Program-made: the position numbers and the translations under genes
Shown here: piece after piece, positions 23,911-33,664 of the stretch
Position numbering within the stretch: position 1 is the first letter of the stretch
How the letters are laid out: each line of letters opens with the position of its first letter
Origin: ECT2AJA-110-A sp035399845
GTDB lineage: Bacteria > Planctomycetota > Phycisphaerae > UBA1845 > UTPLA1
Length of the DNA: 64,000 nt
NCBI GenBank assembly: GCA_035399845.1
Contig: DAOPJV010000002.1
Location: forward strand, 62,001-126,000
Direction of reading: 5' to 3'
Notes under the pieces: model-generated
The model's database searches: none
What the model was told of the DNA's origin: nothing
What the model saw: only the letters and a program-made list of their open reading frames with translations

Positions 23911-25409
23911 ACGCCCACCTCCTGCCTGTCGTTGCGGGCGCGACGCGCGAGATCGTTCGGATCATCGAAGCCGAGGATCAGCTTCGCGAGCCGACTGTTG
24001 CTGGCGATTTGAATATCATCGGGAACAGCCTGGCCGTTTGTCAGGTAAGAGACCTGCATGTTGACGCGCTTCAGCGTATTGAAGATCACGCCGAGACCCA
24101 CGGCCTCGTCCACCTTCGTGAAGATCAGCTGCGTGACACCCAGCGGCCGGAATCGATCGATCGCTTCTCGCGTCGTGCGATCCCGGCTCGTGCTGGAAAG
24201 CACGAGATGCACCTGATCGGGACGCGCAACGCGGAGAAATCCGCCCAGTTCGGTAATGCGCGGATCGTCCTTCGGGCTGCGGCCGGCGGTATCGATCAGG
24301 ATCAGGTCCATGTTACTCATACGATCGATCGCGCTGCGAAGATCGTCCGGCGTGAGCACGGAGATCAGCGGTACCTTGAGAATCTGCGCGTAAGTCCGCA
24401 GCTGCTCGACGGCGGCGATTCGATAGGAATCGATCGTGATCATGCCGACGCTCTTGCGCTCGCGCAGCTTCATGTTGGCGGCGAGCTTGGCGATCGTCGT
24501 CGTCTTGCCGACGCCTGTCGGGCCCACCAGCGCGACAATCGTCGGTCTCCCCGGCGCCGCCAGCTTCAACGGCGATGCGGCCGGAAGCATGTCTCCGACC
24601 AGGCGGCGCAGTTCCATGCGAACAAGCTCATCCGCGATGCGAACGTTCCCGCGGACGCCGAGGTTCTTTGCGGCCCGATGCAGGAGTTCCCGAGCGAGCT
24701 GCTCCTCGACCTCCTGCGAAATCAGATGCGAATAGAAACTCGTCAGCGACTCCGGGGCGTCGGGAAACGCCGAGCGGTCCGAACGATCGACGAGATTCTT
24801 CACCATGCGACGGATCTCATCGATCTCGTTACGCAGGTCCGTGTCCACTTCGATCGCGATGTTCGTGTTCACTTCCGGCGGCGCCGGGAGATCGAACGAC
24901 GCGGCGTCGAGGATGTCGGCGCTGTCGTCGGCCCTGTCCGGCGTTGTTGCTGGCGGCGTGACCTTTGACGGCGTCGGCGCATCTCGAAACGCCAGCCGAT
25001 CGGCGGGCGCGTTGCGGCTGGCCACAATCGCCGGCGCTGGCGCAGCGGGCTTCGGTTTCGCCGGCGCGGGTTTTGTCGTCGCGCTCGCGCCGTTTCCATT
25101 GCCGGCGCCTGCGGCGTTGTAGGCCTTCACAGCGGCCTGCGCCATCGCGACGCTGCGGGACAGACCGCTGTCCTGCGGCGCCGACTCGCTCGTCTCGACC
25201 TTCGCGCCGCCGGCCGCCGGCCGTCGAACGGCCGCGGCGCGACCATCGGACGTGGCCGTGATCTCCACGATGGGTCGCGCCCCGACGCCGAGTACACCGC
25301 CGCGATTGACGGTCCGCGTATGAAGAATGACGGCGTCGGCGCCAAGCTCCTTCTTCACTTTGGCGAGCGCCTCCGACATCGTTCTTGCCTGAAAAGTTCT
25401 AAGCTTCAT
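23907..25409 (-). CDS. flhF: Flagellar SRP-like GTPase FlhF
   Basis: 500 residues. N-terminal B domain opens with KLRTFQARTMSEALAKVKKE, a long Ala/Pro-rich linker follows (about 75-200), then the NG GTPase domain with GPTGVGKTTTIAKL, DTAGRSPKD and TKVDEA. FlhF sets flagellar position and recruits early structural proteins. Overlaps flhA by 11 bp at its start and flhG at its stop. Confidence 0.94.
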   Translation of the reverse strand: MKLRTFQARTMSEALAKVKKELGADAVILHTRTVNRGGVLGVGARPIVEITATSDGRAAAVRRPAAGGAKVETSESAPQDSGLSRSVAMAQAAVKAYNAAGAGNGNGASATTKPAPAKPKPAAPAPAIVASRNAPADRLAFRDAPTPSKVTPPATTPDRADDSADILDAASFDLPAPPEVNTNIAIEVDTDLRNEIDEIRRMVKNLVDRSDRSAFPDAPESLTSFYSHLISQEVEEQLARELLHRAAKNLGVRGNVRIADELVRMELRRLVGDMLPAASPLKLAAPGRPTIVALVGPTGVGKTTTIAKLAANMKLRERKSVGMITIDSYRIAAVEQLRTYAQILKVPLISVLTPDDLRSAIDRMSNMDLILIDTAGRSPKDDPRITELGGFLRVARPDQVHLVLSSTSRDRTTREAIDRFRPLGVTQLIFTKVDEAVGLGVIFNTLKRVNMQVSYLTNGQAVPDDIQIASNSRLAKLILGFDDPNDLARRARNDRQEVGV

Positions 25410-27492
25410 GGTCGATGGTCACCATACCGTGGGTTCGTACATTCACTCCGCGAACGATCTCGTTGTAGCCGAGGACCGCCACGTTGGGCAGCGTCGATTC
25501 GATCAGTCGCCGGACCCATTGTCGCACCTGTGGCGAGGCGATCACGACGGGCGAGTGACCGCCCGACTTCGCCGCCGCCGATTCAATTTCGTTTCGCACA
25601 CCCGTCACGACCTTTGTCGCCATTGCGGGCGGCAGTGACATGAACGCGCCGCGATCGGTCCGTTCGACGTTGGCGTTGATCGCCTCTTCGAGCGCCGGAT
25701 CGAGCGTGATGGCGTGAATCGTGGACGTGTTGTCGATGTGCTGTTCGCAGATGGTTCGCGCCAGGGCGTTGCGCGCGTACTCCGCGAGAATCTCCGCATC
25801 CTTCGTCCTGCCGGCCCAGTCGCCGAGCGTCTCGAGAATCGTGCCGAGATCGCGCACGGGGACGCGCTCCTTCAGAAGCAGGCTGAGTACGGCCTGAACC
25901 TCGCCCATCTTCATGATGTCGGGAATCACTTCCTCGACGAGCTTGGGGCTCGTTTCCTTCAGGTGCTCGATCAGCTTGTTGACGTCTTCGCGCGTCAGCA
26001 GCTCGGCCGCATATCGCTTGATCAGCTCCGTCAGATGCGTCGAAAGCACGCTCGACGGACCGACAACCGTGTAGTTGCGATGTTCCGCCGTCGCGCGATC
26101 GGATTCCGGAATCCAGATGGCGTCCAGGCCGAACGCCGGCTCCTTCGTCTCCATGCCGTGAATCGGCTCGCTCACGGCGCCGGAGTCGATCGCCAGGTAG
26201 TGCCCCGGCATCGTCTCGCCCTTCGCGATCCTGGCGCCGCGCATCTTCACGACGTATTCGTTGGGCTGCAGCGCAACGTTGTCCCGAATGCGGATCGGCG
26301 GAACGAGAATGCCCAGTTCCGTCGCGACCTGTCGGCGGATGTTCTGGATTCGATCGAGCAGGTCACCGCCCTGCTTCTTGTCCACCAGCTTGATCAGGCC
26401 ATAGCCGACCTCGAGCTCGAGGGCGTCGACCGTGAGGCACTTCTCGATCTTCTCGGGCTCCTTCGGCTTCGTCTCCTGCTTGCGCTGCTGGGCGACGACT
26501 TCCTTCTTCTGCCGGCCGATCAGCATGTAGCCGATTCCGCCGACGCCCGTCCCGATCATGAGGAGCGGCGGCTTCGGCAGCGGCGTCGCCAGCAGGATGA
26601 CGAGAAAACCGCAGGCGAGGATCATCGCGATCGGTCGCGACGTCAGCTGGCCGATCAGTTCCTCGCCCATGCTGCTCTTGGCGGTCGAACGCGTGACGAT
26701 CATGCCCGCGGCGATCGACACGAGAAACGCCGGGACCTGCGTGACGAGACCGTCGCCGATTGTCAGCTTTGTGAAGACCTCGAGGCACTGCATCAGGTCG
26801 AGGTTCTTCTCGACCATGCCGACGTAGATGCCACCGAGGATGTTGACGAGCGTGATGATGATGCCCGCGATGGCGTCGCCACGGACGAACTTGCTGGAAC
26901 CGTCCATGGCGCCGTAGAAGTCCGCCTCGCGCGTGATGTTCTCGCGGCGACGGCGGGCCTCGCCCTCGTCGATCATGCCGGCGGAGAGATCGGCGTCGAT
27001 CGCCATCTGCTTGCCGGGCATGGCGTCCAGCGTGAAACGGGCGGCGACTTCGGCGATACGCGTGGCGCCCTTCGTGATCACGACGAACTGAATGACCGTG
27101 ATGATGACAAAGATGATCACGCCGACGGCGATTGAACCCGCCGCGACAAAACCGCTGAACTCCTCAATGACGCGACCGGCGGCGGCCGTTGTTCCGTCGG
27201 CGTTCGTCAGAATCAGCCGCGTCGTCGCCGTATTCAATACCAGGCGCAGCAGCGTCATCGACAGAAGCAGCGAGGGAAAGGAGGAGAACTCAAGGGGGCC
27301 GTTCATGTACATCACCGTCAGGAGCACAACGGCGCTGAGCGTGATGTTCGCGACGAGCAGAAAGTCGAGCACGGGCGTCGGCAGCGGGATGAGGATGACG
27401 AGAATGAGCGACATCGCCAGTATCGGGAAAGCGATACCGCGATGCTCGTGAATGAAGTTCGTCGCCCGAATGACAGGTGTCGCCGCCGCCAT
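25399..27492 (-). CDS. flhA: Flagellar export gate protein FlhA
   Basis: 697 residues: eight membrane helices in the first about 320, the FHIPEP signature RFTLDAMPGKQMAID, and a cytoplasmic C-terminal domain from about 350. Forms the nonameric ring that receives chaperone-substrate complexes. Gap to flhB upstream is 105 bp, with a REP-like palindrome (27567-27585). Confidence 0.97.
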   Translation of the reverse strand: MAAATPVIRATNFIHEHRGIAFPILAMSLILVILIPLPTPVLDFLLVANITLSAVVLLTVMYMNGPLEFSSFPSLLLSMTLLRLVLNTATTRLILTNADGTTAAAGRVIEEFSGFVAAGSIAVGVIIFVIITVIQFVVITKGATRIAEVAARFTLDAMPGKQMAIDADLSAGMIDEGEARRRRENITREADFYGAMDGSSKFVRGDAIAGIIITLVNILGGIYVGMVEKNLDLMQCLEVFTKLTIGDGLVTQVPAFLVSIAAGMIVTRSTAKSSMGEELIGQLTSRPIAMILACGFLVILLATPLPKPPLLMIGTGVGGIGYMLIGRQKKEVVAQQRKQETKPKEPEKIEKCLTVDALELEVGYGLIKLVDKKQGGDLLDRIQNIRRQVATELGILVPPIRIRDNVALQPNEYVVKMRGARIAKGETMPGHYLAIDSGAVSEPIHGMETKEPAFGLDAIWIPESDRATAEHRNYTVVGPSSVLSTHLTELIKRYAAELLTREDVNKLIEHLKETSPKLVEEVIPDIMKMGEVQAVLSLLLKERVPVRDLGTILETLGDWAGRTKDAEILAEYARNALARTICEQHIDNTSTIHAITLDPALEEAINANVERTDRGAFMSLPPAMATKVVTGVRNEIESAAAKSGGHSPVVIASPQVRQWVRRLIESTLPNVAVLGYNEIVRGVNVRTHGMVTIDHEA

Positions 27493-27566
27493 CTAAGTGT
27501 GTATCCCGCTCTCTTCCCGACGCGCTTCGGCGTCTGTTCAGGTCCTCTGACAATTTCGTTCAACAT

Positions 27567-27585
27567 GGGTGGGCATGGCCCGCCC
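27567..27585. repeat. Mini-palindrome inside the flhB-flhA gap
   Basis: GGGTGGGC (27567-27574) and GCCCGCCC (27578-27585) with loop ATG; seven Watson-Crick pairs and one G-T. It belongs to the GTGGGC/GCCCAC type also seen at 29.9 kb. Confidence 0.5.
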
Positions 27586-27597
27586 TGCGATGGCCCG

Positions 27598-28692
27598 CTA
27601 GGCCGCTCGCGTCCTGCGCTGACGCTTGTTCAGTTTCTTTCCGCTGAGTCGATAGACGTAGGCCAGGATTTCCGCGATCGCCTGGTAGAAGCGCTCGGGG
27701 ACTTCCTGGTTGACTTCAACCGTCTTGTAAAGCGCCTGGGCCAGTGGCTTGCGCTCGATAATCGGAATACCGTGAAGGATCGCGATTTCGCGGATCTTCT
27801 TCGCGAGATGATCGGCGCCCTTGGCGACGACCTTCGGCGCGGCCATCGACTCCGCGTTGTACTTGATGGCAATGGCCAGTTCCGTCGGATTCGTCACGAT
27901 GACATCCGCCGTCGGCACCGCCTTCTGAATGCGCTGGACGGCCTGCGCCATCTGCATCTTGCGGCGCTGCATCCGAAGCCGGGGATCGCCCTCCATGCTC
28001 CGAAGCTCCTCGCGAACCTCCTGCTTGGTCATACGAAGATCGCGGATGTGCTTCCATTTCTGCCAGGCGAAGTCCAGCAGCGCGATGATGAGCAGCGCCA
28101 GCGCCAGTTGCAGTCCGATGTCGTAAAGCACGGACGTCAGCTGGATGACAAGCGGCCATCCGCTCAGCGCCATCGCGTTCATGATGTCTTCGAGACGGTT
28201 GTTGACCGCGACAGACGCGACGGCCGTCACGATCGCCAGCTTGACGAGATTCATCACGAGCTGCATCGCCGTCCGCGAGCTGAACATGCGCGTCACGCCA
28301 TTGATCGGATTGAGCTTGTCGAGCTTCGGCGTCAGCGGCTCCGTCGTGAAGAGGAAGCCCGTCTGGAGCAGGTTGGACGCGATCGCCAGCACGATCAGCA
28401 CCGTCAGGATGGGACCGGCGGCGCCAAGGACCATCATGCCGACGTCCATCACGAGCTTGCCGACATCCAGCGACAATCCCGCCGACGGATCCGTGACGGA
28501 GAGATTCCGCTTCATCACTTCGTGCAGCGAGCCGATCATCTGCGGTCCGAAGACGCGCAGGGCGAGCAGACCGCCGAGCAGGAGCAGGGCCGAGTTCAGG
28601 TCCGTGCTCCGGGCGATCTGTCCCTTGTTGCGCGCCTCCTGCAGGCGTCGCGGCGTTGGCGCTTCCGTCTTTTCGCCGGCGTCATCCGGCAT
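27598..28692 (-). CDS. flhB: Flagellar export switch protein FlhB with NPTE cleavage motif
   Basis: 364 residues. Four membrane helices in the first about 215, then the cytoplasmic domain. The self-cleavage site reads N268-P269-T270-E271 (TNPTELAIAIKYN) instead of the nearly universal NPTH; codons at 27880-27891. Cleavage by Asn cyclisation controls the switch from hook to filament export. The motif AAPKVVAKGADHLAKKIREI after it is normal. Overlaps the fliR stop by 11 bp. Confidence 0.96.
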   Translation of the reverse strand: MPDDAGEKTEAPTPRRLQEARNKGQIARSTDLNSALLLLGGLLALRVFGPQMIGSLHEVMKRNLSVTDPSAGLSLDVGKLVMDVGMMVLGAAGPILTVLIVLAIASNLLQTGFLFTTEPLTPKLDKLNPINGVTRMFSSRTAMQLVMNLVKLAIVTAVASVAVNNRLEDIMNAMALSGWPLVIQLTSVLYDIGLQLALALLIIALLDFAWQKWKHIRDLRMTKQEVREELRSMEGDPRLRMQRRKMQMAQAVQRIQKAVPTADVIVTNPTELAIAIKYNAESMAAPKVVAKGADHLAKKIREIAILHGIPIIERKPLAQALYKTVEVNQEVPERFYQAIAEILAYVYRLSGKKLNKRQRRTRAA

Positions 28693-29494
28693 AAGCGCCT
28701 CCCTGCATCAGCGCCGTGGCCGACGTCTCAAAGAAACGCCCCACGAGATCCAGACTGTCGCCGATCGAATCGACGATCATCTCTTCCGCGAATCCGATCG
28801 TGATGGCCGCGACGAACAGCGCCGCGCCGATCTTCAGGCTGAAGCCGACGCTGAGCACGTTCAGCTGCGGCATTGTCTTTGTCAGAAATCCCATCAACAG
28901 GGAGGTGATGAAGAGCGTGAGGATCGTCGGGCCCGCCAGGCGAATCGCCAGTTCGAACATGTCCCGCATCATCATGATGAGCAGATCGCCGACCTGGCCA
29001 TCGAAGGAGGCGAGCATCGGCGGCACATGTTTGAAGCTCGACAACAGCGACATGATGACCGCGATGTGACCGCGAGAGATCAGAAAGACGGCCGTCACGG
29101 TAAAGAACCAGACCTGGTCAAGCGCCGTCGACTCTTCATCAAAGATCGGGTTGAACACAGTGCCCAGGGCCATGCCGGCCTGATGGCTGATGATCTTGCC
29201 GCCCGTCTGCGCCGCGTAGAAAACGACGGCCGCGGCGAACCCGAGGAGATAGCCGATCAGCAGTTCGCCGATCATGCCGGCGGCGGCCATCGCCAGCGTC
29301 ACATCCGTCGGCAGGTGCGGCAGGACGACGGGAAAGGCCATGAGCGACAGCGCCGCGACAAGCCAGGCCTTGACCTGCGTCGGAATCTGCCGGCTCGAGA
29401 ACATGGGCGTCGCGATCACGAGCCCCGCGACGCGCGCAAGCACCAACCCGAAGGCCGGCAGCAGCATCTGATATCGCAGGAGTTCGAATGGCAT
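28682..29494 (-). CDS. fliR: Flagellar export gate protein FliR
   Basis: 270 residues, about six membrane helices. Contains the gate-type stretch RVAGLVIATPMFSSRQIPTQ and PTILTLFITSLLMGFLTKTM, typical of FliR. Part of the FliP5-FliQ4-FliR1 export gate. 71 bp after fliQ; overlaps flhB. Confidence 0.95.
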   Translation of the reverse strand: MPFELLRYQMLLPAFGLVLARVAGLVIATPMFSSRQIPTQVKAWLVAALSLMAFPVVLPHLPTDVTLAMAAAGMIGELLIGYLLGFAAAVVFYAAQTGGKIISHQAGMALGTVFNPIFDEESTALDQVWFFTVTAVFLISRGHIAVIMSLLSSFKHVPPMLASFDGQVGDLLIMMMRDMFELAIRLAGPTILTLFITSLLMGFLTKTMPQLNVLSVGFSLKIGAALFVAAITIGFAEEMIVDSIGDSLDLVGRFFETSATALMQGGAYAG

Positions 29495-29565
29495 CAGTGT
29501 GTCGTGTCAGAAGTTCTCTTGTTGACGGCGCCGAACCGGCGCGGCGCGCGTCCGGCGACCTGGAT

Positions 29566-29817
29566 CTATCCCAGCCACAGTCGCTGCGTGTACTCGATCA
29601 TCCGCGTCACGAGCCACGGCATGAAAAACGCCGTCGCAATCCCCATGCCGACGATTTTCGGCACGAACGTCAGCGTCTGCTCCTGAAGCTGCGTGACGGC
29701 CTGAAAAATGCTGATGCCCAGACCGACGACCATGCCGATCGCCATGATCGGTCCGGCGAGAATCAGGGCGACGAGCAGCGCGTCGCGACTCAGATCGACA
29801 GCCATTCCCGGCGTCAT
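29566..29817 (-). CDS. fliQ: Flagellar export gate protein FliQ
   Basis: 83 residues with two membrane helices (about 14-38 and 48-70). The block FQAVTQLQEQTLTFVPKI is the FliQ signature. ATG 29817 has a GGAG site 7 bp upstream. 184 bp separate it from fliP; that gap holds the palindromes at 29913-29961. Confidence 0.93.
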   Translation of the reverse strand: MTPGMAVDLSRDALLVALILAGPIMAIGMVVGLGISIFQAVTQLQEQTLTFVPKIVGMGIATAFFMPWLVTRMIEYTQRLWLG

Positions 29818-29912
29818 GGGCGCTCCTCTGCAATGTATGAATCACGTTTCATCGTGTTGTCGCAACCGTTGTCATCCAACGCCCTTCGCTCTCAGGCGAT
29901 CGCGGCTCTGAC

Positions 29913-29961
29913 GTGTGGGCACGGCCCACACAACAAACTCAGTTCGGTGGGCGTCGCCCAC
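29913..29961. repeat. Pair of mini-palindromes between fliP and fliQ
   Basis: GTGTGGGC/GCCCACAC (29913-29920 with 29924-29931, loop ACG) and GTGGGC/GCCCAC (29947-29952 with 29956-29961, loop GTC). Likely REP-like insertions into the operon; a weak termination or processing effect is possible. Confidence 0.6.
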
Positions 29962-30001
29962 GCGATGGCGCGCAATGCGACGGCCCGCATTCAGCAACCT
30001 G

Positions 30002-30862
<861 letters not shown>

Positions 30863-30936
30863 CGCGCAACTCCTTTGCGCGGCTGACTCACGACACATCG
30901 CCGACAACCCGGCGACGCTGCACGCGAGTACTTTTT

Positions 30937-31713
30937 CTATTTCTGTCGCGACGAACCAACGGACAGCGCCCGGATTCGTCCGACGAGTTCCTGAATCCTG
31001 GCTTCGGTCTCACCGAGCCGGCCATCCCGGCGCGACGCCACGGAAGTGACCGGCGCGTTCGACGCGTCCATTTCGTCGTCCTCGTCGGGCTCCACGGCCT
31101 GTTTCGACAAGGCCGATGAGAAGGCGTCGCTCCGTGATCGATTCAGGTTCGACGCCAGCGTCGCGATCTCCTCCGGATCGTTGATCTCGGCAAGCGCGTT
31201 CATCGAGTCAGGTGTCACGCCGACAAGCACGACGCGCTTTCCGACCTTGACGAGGCAGAGGCTCTGCTTACTCGACAGGTACTGCCGGGCGAGAATGTTC
31301 ATCGCCGACGCCCCGCTGACGCGCGTCGCCTGCGGCGCCCATTTTCGCACCGCCGCGACACAACCGACGATCAGCCCCAGCACGGCCAGCATCGGCCAGA
31401 ACGTCTCGATCAGGCTCGTCTTCGGCAGGCGCACCGACGCCGTTTTCTCGCCATCACTTTCGTGTCGGATGGCGGTCGACGTCGATCGACGGACCAGTGG
31501 CTGTTCATCGACGATCGCATCAGCATCGCGAGACGGCGCTTCATCGGAATCCGCTCGCCCGGCCGCGTCAATTCGCGCCGGCGCGTTCGTTCGAACGCCC
31601 GGATTCGCATCGTCCGCGCGTGCGAACGCGGGAACCAGCAGACTCAGTGACAAGCCGATCGCGATCCTCGTGCGACGGGCCCAATCGACCTGCGTTCGAT
31701 GGCGCGCAATCAT
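30937..31713 (-). CDS. fliO: Flagellar biosynthesis protein FliO
   Basis: 258 residues. Signal-like N-terminus, a polar periplasmic segment, one transmembrane helix (FWPMLAVLGLIVGCVAAV, about 105-122), then a cytoplasmic domain with YLSSKQSLCLVKVGKRVVLV, the FliO core. Helps FliP assembly. It starts at ATG 31713, overlapping the fliN stop by one base (TGATG). Longer than E. coli FliO through extended ends. Confidence 0.88.
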   Translation of the reverse strand: MIARHRTQVDWARRTRIAIGLSLSLLVPAFARADDANPGVRTNAPARIDAAGRADSDEAPSRDADAIVDEQPLVRRSTSTAIRHESDGEKTASVRLPKTSLIETFWPMLAVLGLIVGCVAAVRKWAPQATRVSGASAMNILARQYLSSKQSLCLVKVGKRVVLVGVTPDSMNALAEINDPEEIATLASNLNRSRSDAFSSALSKQAVEPDEDDEMDASNAPVTSVASRRDGRLGETEARIQELVGRIRALSVGSSRQK

Positions 31714-32588
31714 CAGTCGTCGTCCTTGCCAACGAGGATCTCGCTGATTCGAACGCAGAAGTTGTCGTTGAGCACCAGGACTTCGCCGCGAGCCACGAGC
31801 CGATCGTTCACGAGAACGTCGACCGGATCGCCGGCAAGGCGATCAAGTTCGACGACGGACCCCTTGCCCAGCTTCAGGACGTCTTCGATATAGAGATCGG
31901 AGCGGCCGAGCTCGATTCGCACATCCAGCAGCACGTCGTTGAGCAGGCCGATGCCCTTGGCGTCCTCCAGTGAGAAATCACCGCCGAAGTCGGGGATATC
32001 CAGAGGCACCGCGCCGACCGGAGGTGGCGGCAATGGCGCCGGCGCCGCATGAACCGCTGGCGCGGCCTGAGCCGCAGGAGGCGCCGAGGCGGCCGGTTTC
32101 GCCGCGGCCGCTGCCGCGGCGGCGGCTTTTTCTTCTTCGATGGCGGCGGCCATCATCGCGGCGGCCTCGTCAAATGGCCGGCCCTGGCTGTCCAGCTTGG
32201 GTGTGCCGTCGGGGTTCGTCAGTTCATGCGCCCCGGCGTCCGATGGGTCGGCGCCCGCGGCGGCCATGGCGGCGTCAATATCCGCCTGCGAAAGTTCACC
32301 GGCGTCCGCCGACGCGTCGGCGCCTCCGGCGCCCGCCATCGCGGCGTCGATGTCCGCCTGCGACAATTCGCCCGCGTCGCCACCGGCCGCGGCCATCGCC
32401 GCGTCGATGTCGGCCTGGGAGAGCTCACCCGCATCGGCGGAGGGCGCGGGATCACTCGCCGACTCCGCGTCGCCACCCGCGGCGGCCAACGCGGCGTCAA
32501 TGTCCTCTTGCGAGAATCCCTCAAAAGACCCGAACCCGCTATCGGGTTCGTTCTCTTCAGGCGGATTGTTCGGCGGTTGATCAGCCAT
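31713..32588 (-). CDS. fliN: Flagellar switch protein FliN with four CheY-binding-like motifs
   Basis: 291 residues against about 137 for classical FliN. The N-terminus carries four copies of (F/L)SQ-x-DIDAA(L/M), at residues 25-34, 56-65, 75-84 and 99-108, each followed by an A-(A/G)-A-G stretch. This is the CheY-P docking motif normally found once at the start of FliM or FliY (LSQEEIDALL). A Pro/Ala-rich linker leads to one SpoA domain (about 205-287) with LLDVRIELGRSDLYIEDVLK and VNDRLVARGEVLVLND. Lies directly after fliL where fliM is expected. Confidence 0.93.
   Translation of the reverse strand: MADQPPNNPPEENEPDSGFGSFEGFSQEDIDAALAAAGGDAESASDPAPSADAGELSQADIDAAMAAAGGDAGELSQADIDAAMAGAGGADASADAGELSQADIDAAMAAAGADPSDAGAHELTNPDGTPKLDSQGRPFDEAAAMMAAAIEEEKAAAAAAAAAKPAASAPPAAQAAPAVHAAPAPLPPPPVGAVPLDIPDFGGDFSLEDAKGIGLLNDVLLDVRIELGRSDLYIEDVLKLGKGSVVELDRLAGDPVDVLVNDRLVARGEVLVLNDNFCVRISEILVGKDDD
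32265..32516 (-). repeat. Four-fold repeat encoding the CheY-binding-like motif in fliN
   Basis: The four motif copies are spread over 252 bp. Copies 2 to 4 are almost identical in protein (LSQADIDAAM), so they look like recent duplications of one unit about 19 to 24 codons long; copy 1 is diverged. Confidence 0.85.
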
Positions 32589-32622
32589 CGTTCAACGAAC
32601 GGCGTCGCATTGGGGCGACGCC

Positions 32623-33153
32623 CTAGAACCCTGTCGGAAGCGGCGTGAATTCCGAGATGAGCACGCGCTCGATCGTCAGATCCTCACCCATCATCTTGGT
32701 CAACTCGAAACGGATCAGTCGCTTGAGCGTTTCGAGACCGTACTCGTGCAGATGCTTGTCCTCGGCCGCCCGAATGATGCGGCTGAGCATGTCATTGATG
32801 GCGGCGCGATGGTTGTCCAGGAATGTCTGGACCTCCGTTTCCTGCTCGCTCGGCACGACGATGTTCGCCGTCACGCTGTAGAGCACGGTCCGCTCGCCGT
32901 TGGTGTTCTGGACGCGGACACGCGCCAACTCCAACTCCTTGGTCGCCAGGGCGGGCTGAGTCGCGGCCATCAGCTCCTGGTCCATGCCCATCGTTGGATC
33001 CGGCTCGGGCGAGAAGAACTTCATCGCGAAGAAGATGGCGAGGCCTTCGACGAGCATCACGCCGCCGAAGAGACCCAGCGTCTTCATCTTCCTCGACTTC
33101 GCCTGTGCGGCGTCGCCCGCTTCTGTCGTTTCTGTTTTGGGCTCTTCGGCCAT
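32623..33153 (-). CDS. fliL: Flagellar basal body protein FliL
   Basis: 176 residues. One N-terminal membrane helix (about 26-45), then a periplasmic domain with VRVQNTNGERTVLYSVTANI and LSRIIRAAEDKHLHEYGLE. FliL forms a ring round the stator. Start of the second flagellar transcription unit: preceded by a hairpin terminator and a possible sigma-28-like box. Confidence 0.9.
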   Translation of the reverse strand: MAEEPKTETTEAGDAAQAKSRKMKTLGLFGGVMLVEGLAIFFAMKFFSPEPDPTMGMDQELMAATQPALATKELELARVRVQNTNGERTVLYSVTANIVVPSEQETEVQTFLDNHRAAINDMLSRIIRAAEDKHLHEYGLETLKRLIRFELTKMMGEDLTIERVLISEFTPLPTGF

Positions 33154-33206
33154 TTTTGCGCATCATCTCCCTGAGCGCCAACGTGTGAGACAATCGGCAC
33201 TCTCTC

Positions 33207-33235
33207 TTATCGGTCGAAATCGGCCGCCGCTCTTA
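33207..33235 (-). promoter_or_regulatory. Possible weak sigma-28-like promoter before fliL
   Basis: On the minus strand ACCGATAA (33214-33207, 7 of 8 match to GCCGATAA) lies 17 bp after TAAG (33235-33232). Spacing is 2 bp longer than the consensus, so this is tentative. Confidence 0.3.
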
Positions 33236-33303
33236 CGGGAATGGCAAGTTCCGCGCGAATTCGACGAGACCCGTTCCGACCAGCCTTAACTTCTTAAATA
33301 ACA

Positions 33304-33340
33304 GAACCGAACCTCCGATTCTGGATCGGAGATTCGGTTC
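33304..33340 (-). terminator. Hairpin between flbD and fliL, probable terminator
   Basis: Stem 33304-33319 with 33325-33340: 15 of 16 pairs, loop TCTGG. On the minus strand it is followed by a short T/A-rich run (TGTTATTTAAG). Probably ends the flgB-to-flbD unit at least partly. The gap also has two GCCGATAT boxes in opposite orientation (33378-33385 and 33417-33424), function unknown. Confidence 0.6.
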
Positions 33341-33439
33341 GTAACGTGCATTGAATTGCCGACGTCGCGCAGAGATTGCCGATATCCGGGCGCTCGCCGC
33401 GGCGCCACCCGCTGCAATATCGGCCGATCCGCCGCGCCG

Positions 33440-33631
33440 TCAGACGGCAAACGCGCGGACGTGGCGGCTGTAGTCGACGGCCCGGCGCACGACTTCCTCG
33501 AGCGGTTCCTTCACGATGATCCGCTCGCCGTTGACGAGCGTGATCATCGTGTCGGGCGTCTCCTCAAGGTACTTGATCAGCTCCGCGTTGAGGACAACGC
33601 GATGGCCGTTGAGTCGCGTGACGGAAATCAT
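33440..33631 (-). CDS. flbD: FlbD/SwrD family flagellar protein
   Basis: 63 residues: MISVTRLNGHRVVLNAELIK, then PDTMITLVNGERIIVKEP. This is the small FlbD family (SwrD in Bacillus, affecting stator power) that sits next to flgE in many genomes, as here. Not the NtrC-like FlbD of Caulobacter. Confidence 0.92.
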   Translation of the reverse strand: MISVTRLNGHRVVLNAELIKYLEETPDTMITLVNGERIIVKEPLEEVVRRAVDYSRHVRAFAV

Positions 33632-33664
33632 GTCAGCCCGCTTTACCTTCCTGCGTCGACCGGA

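Noticed and set aside
25714..27135. Long + strand frame of about 470 codons opposite flhA
   Set aside because: Shadow frame in GC-rich codons; the minus strand encodes a full FlhA with all motifs. The same holds for 27442-28803, 38760-40661 and 45634-47460.
33242..33257. Sigma-54-like sequence before fliL (TTGC with proper spacing)
   Set aside because: The -24 element lacks the essential GG, so it is unlikely to be functional.
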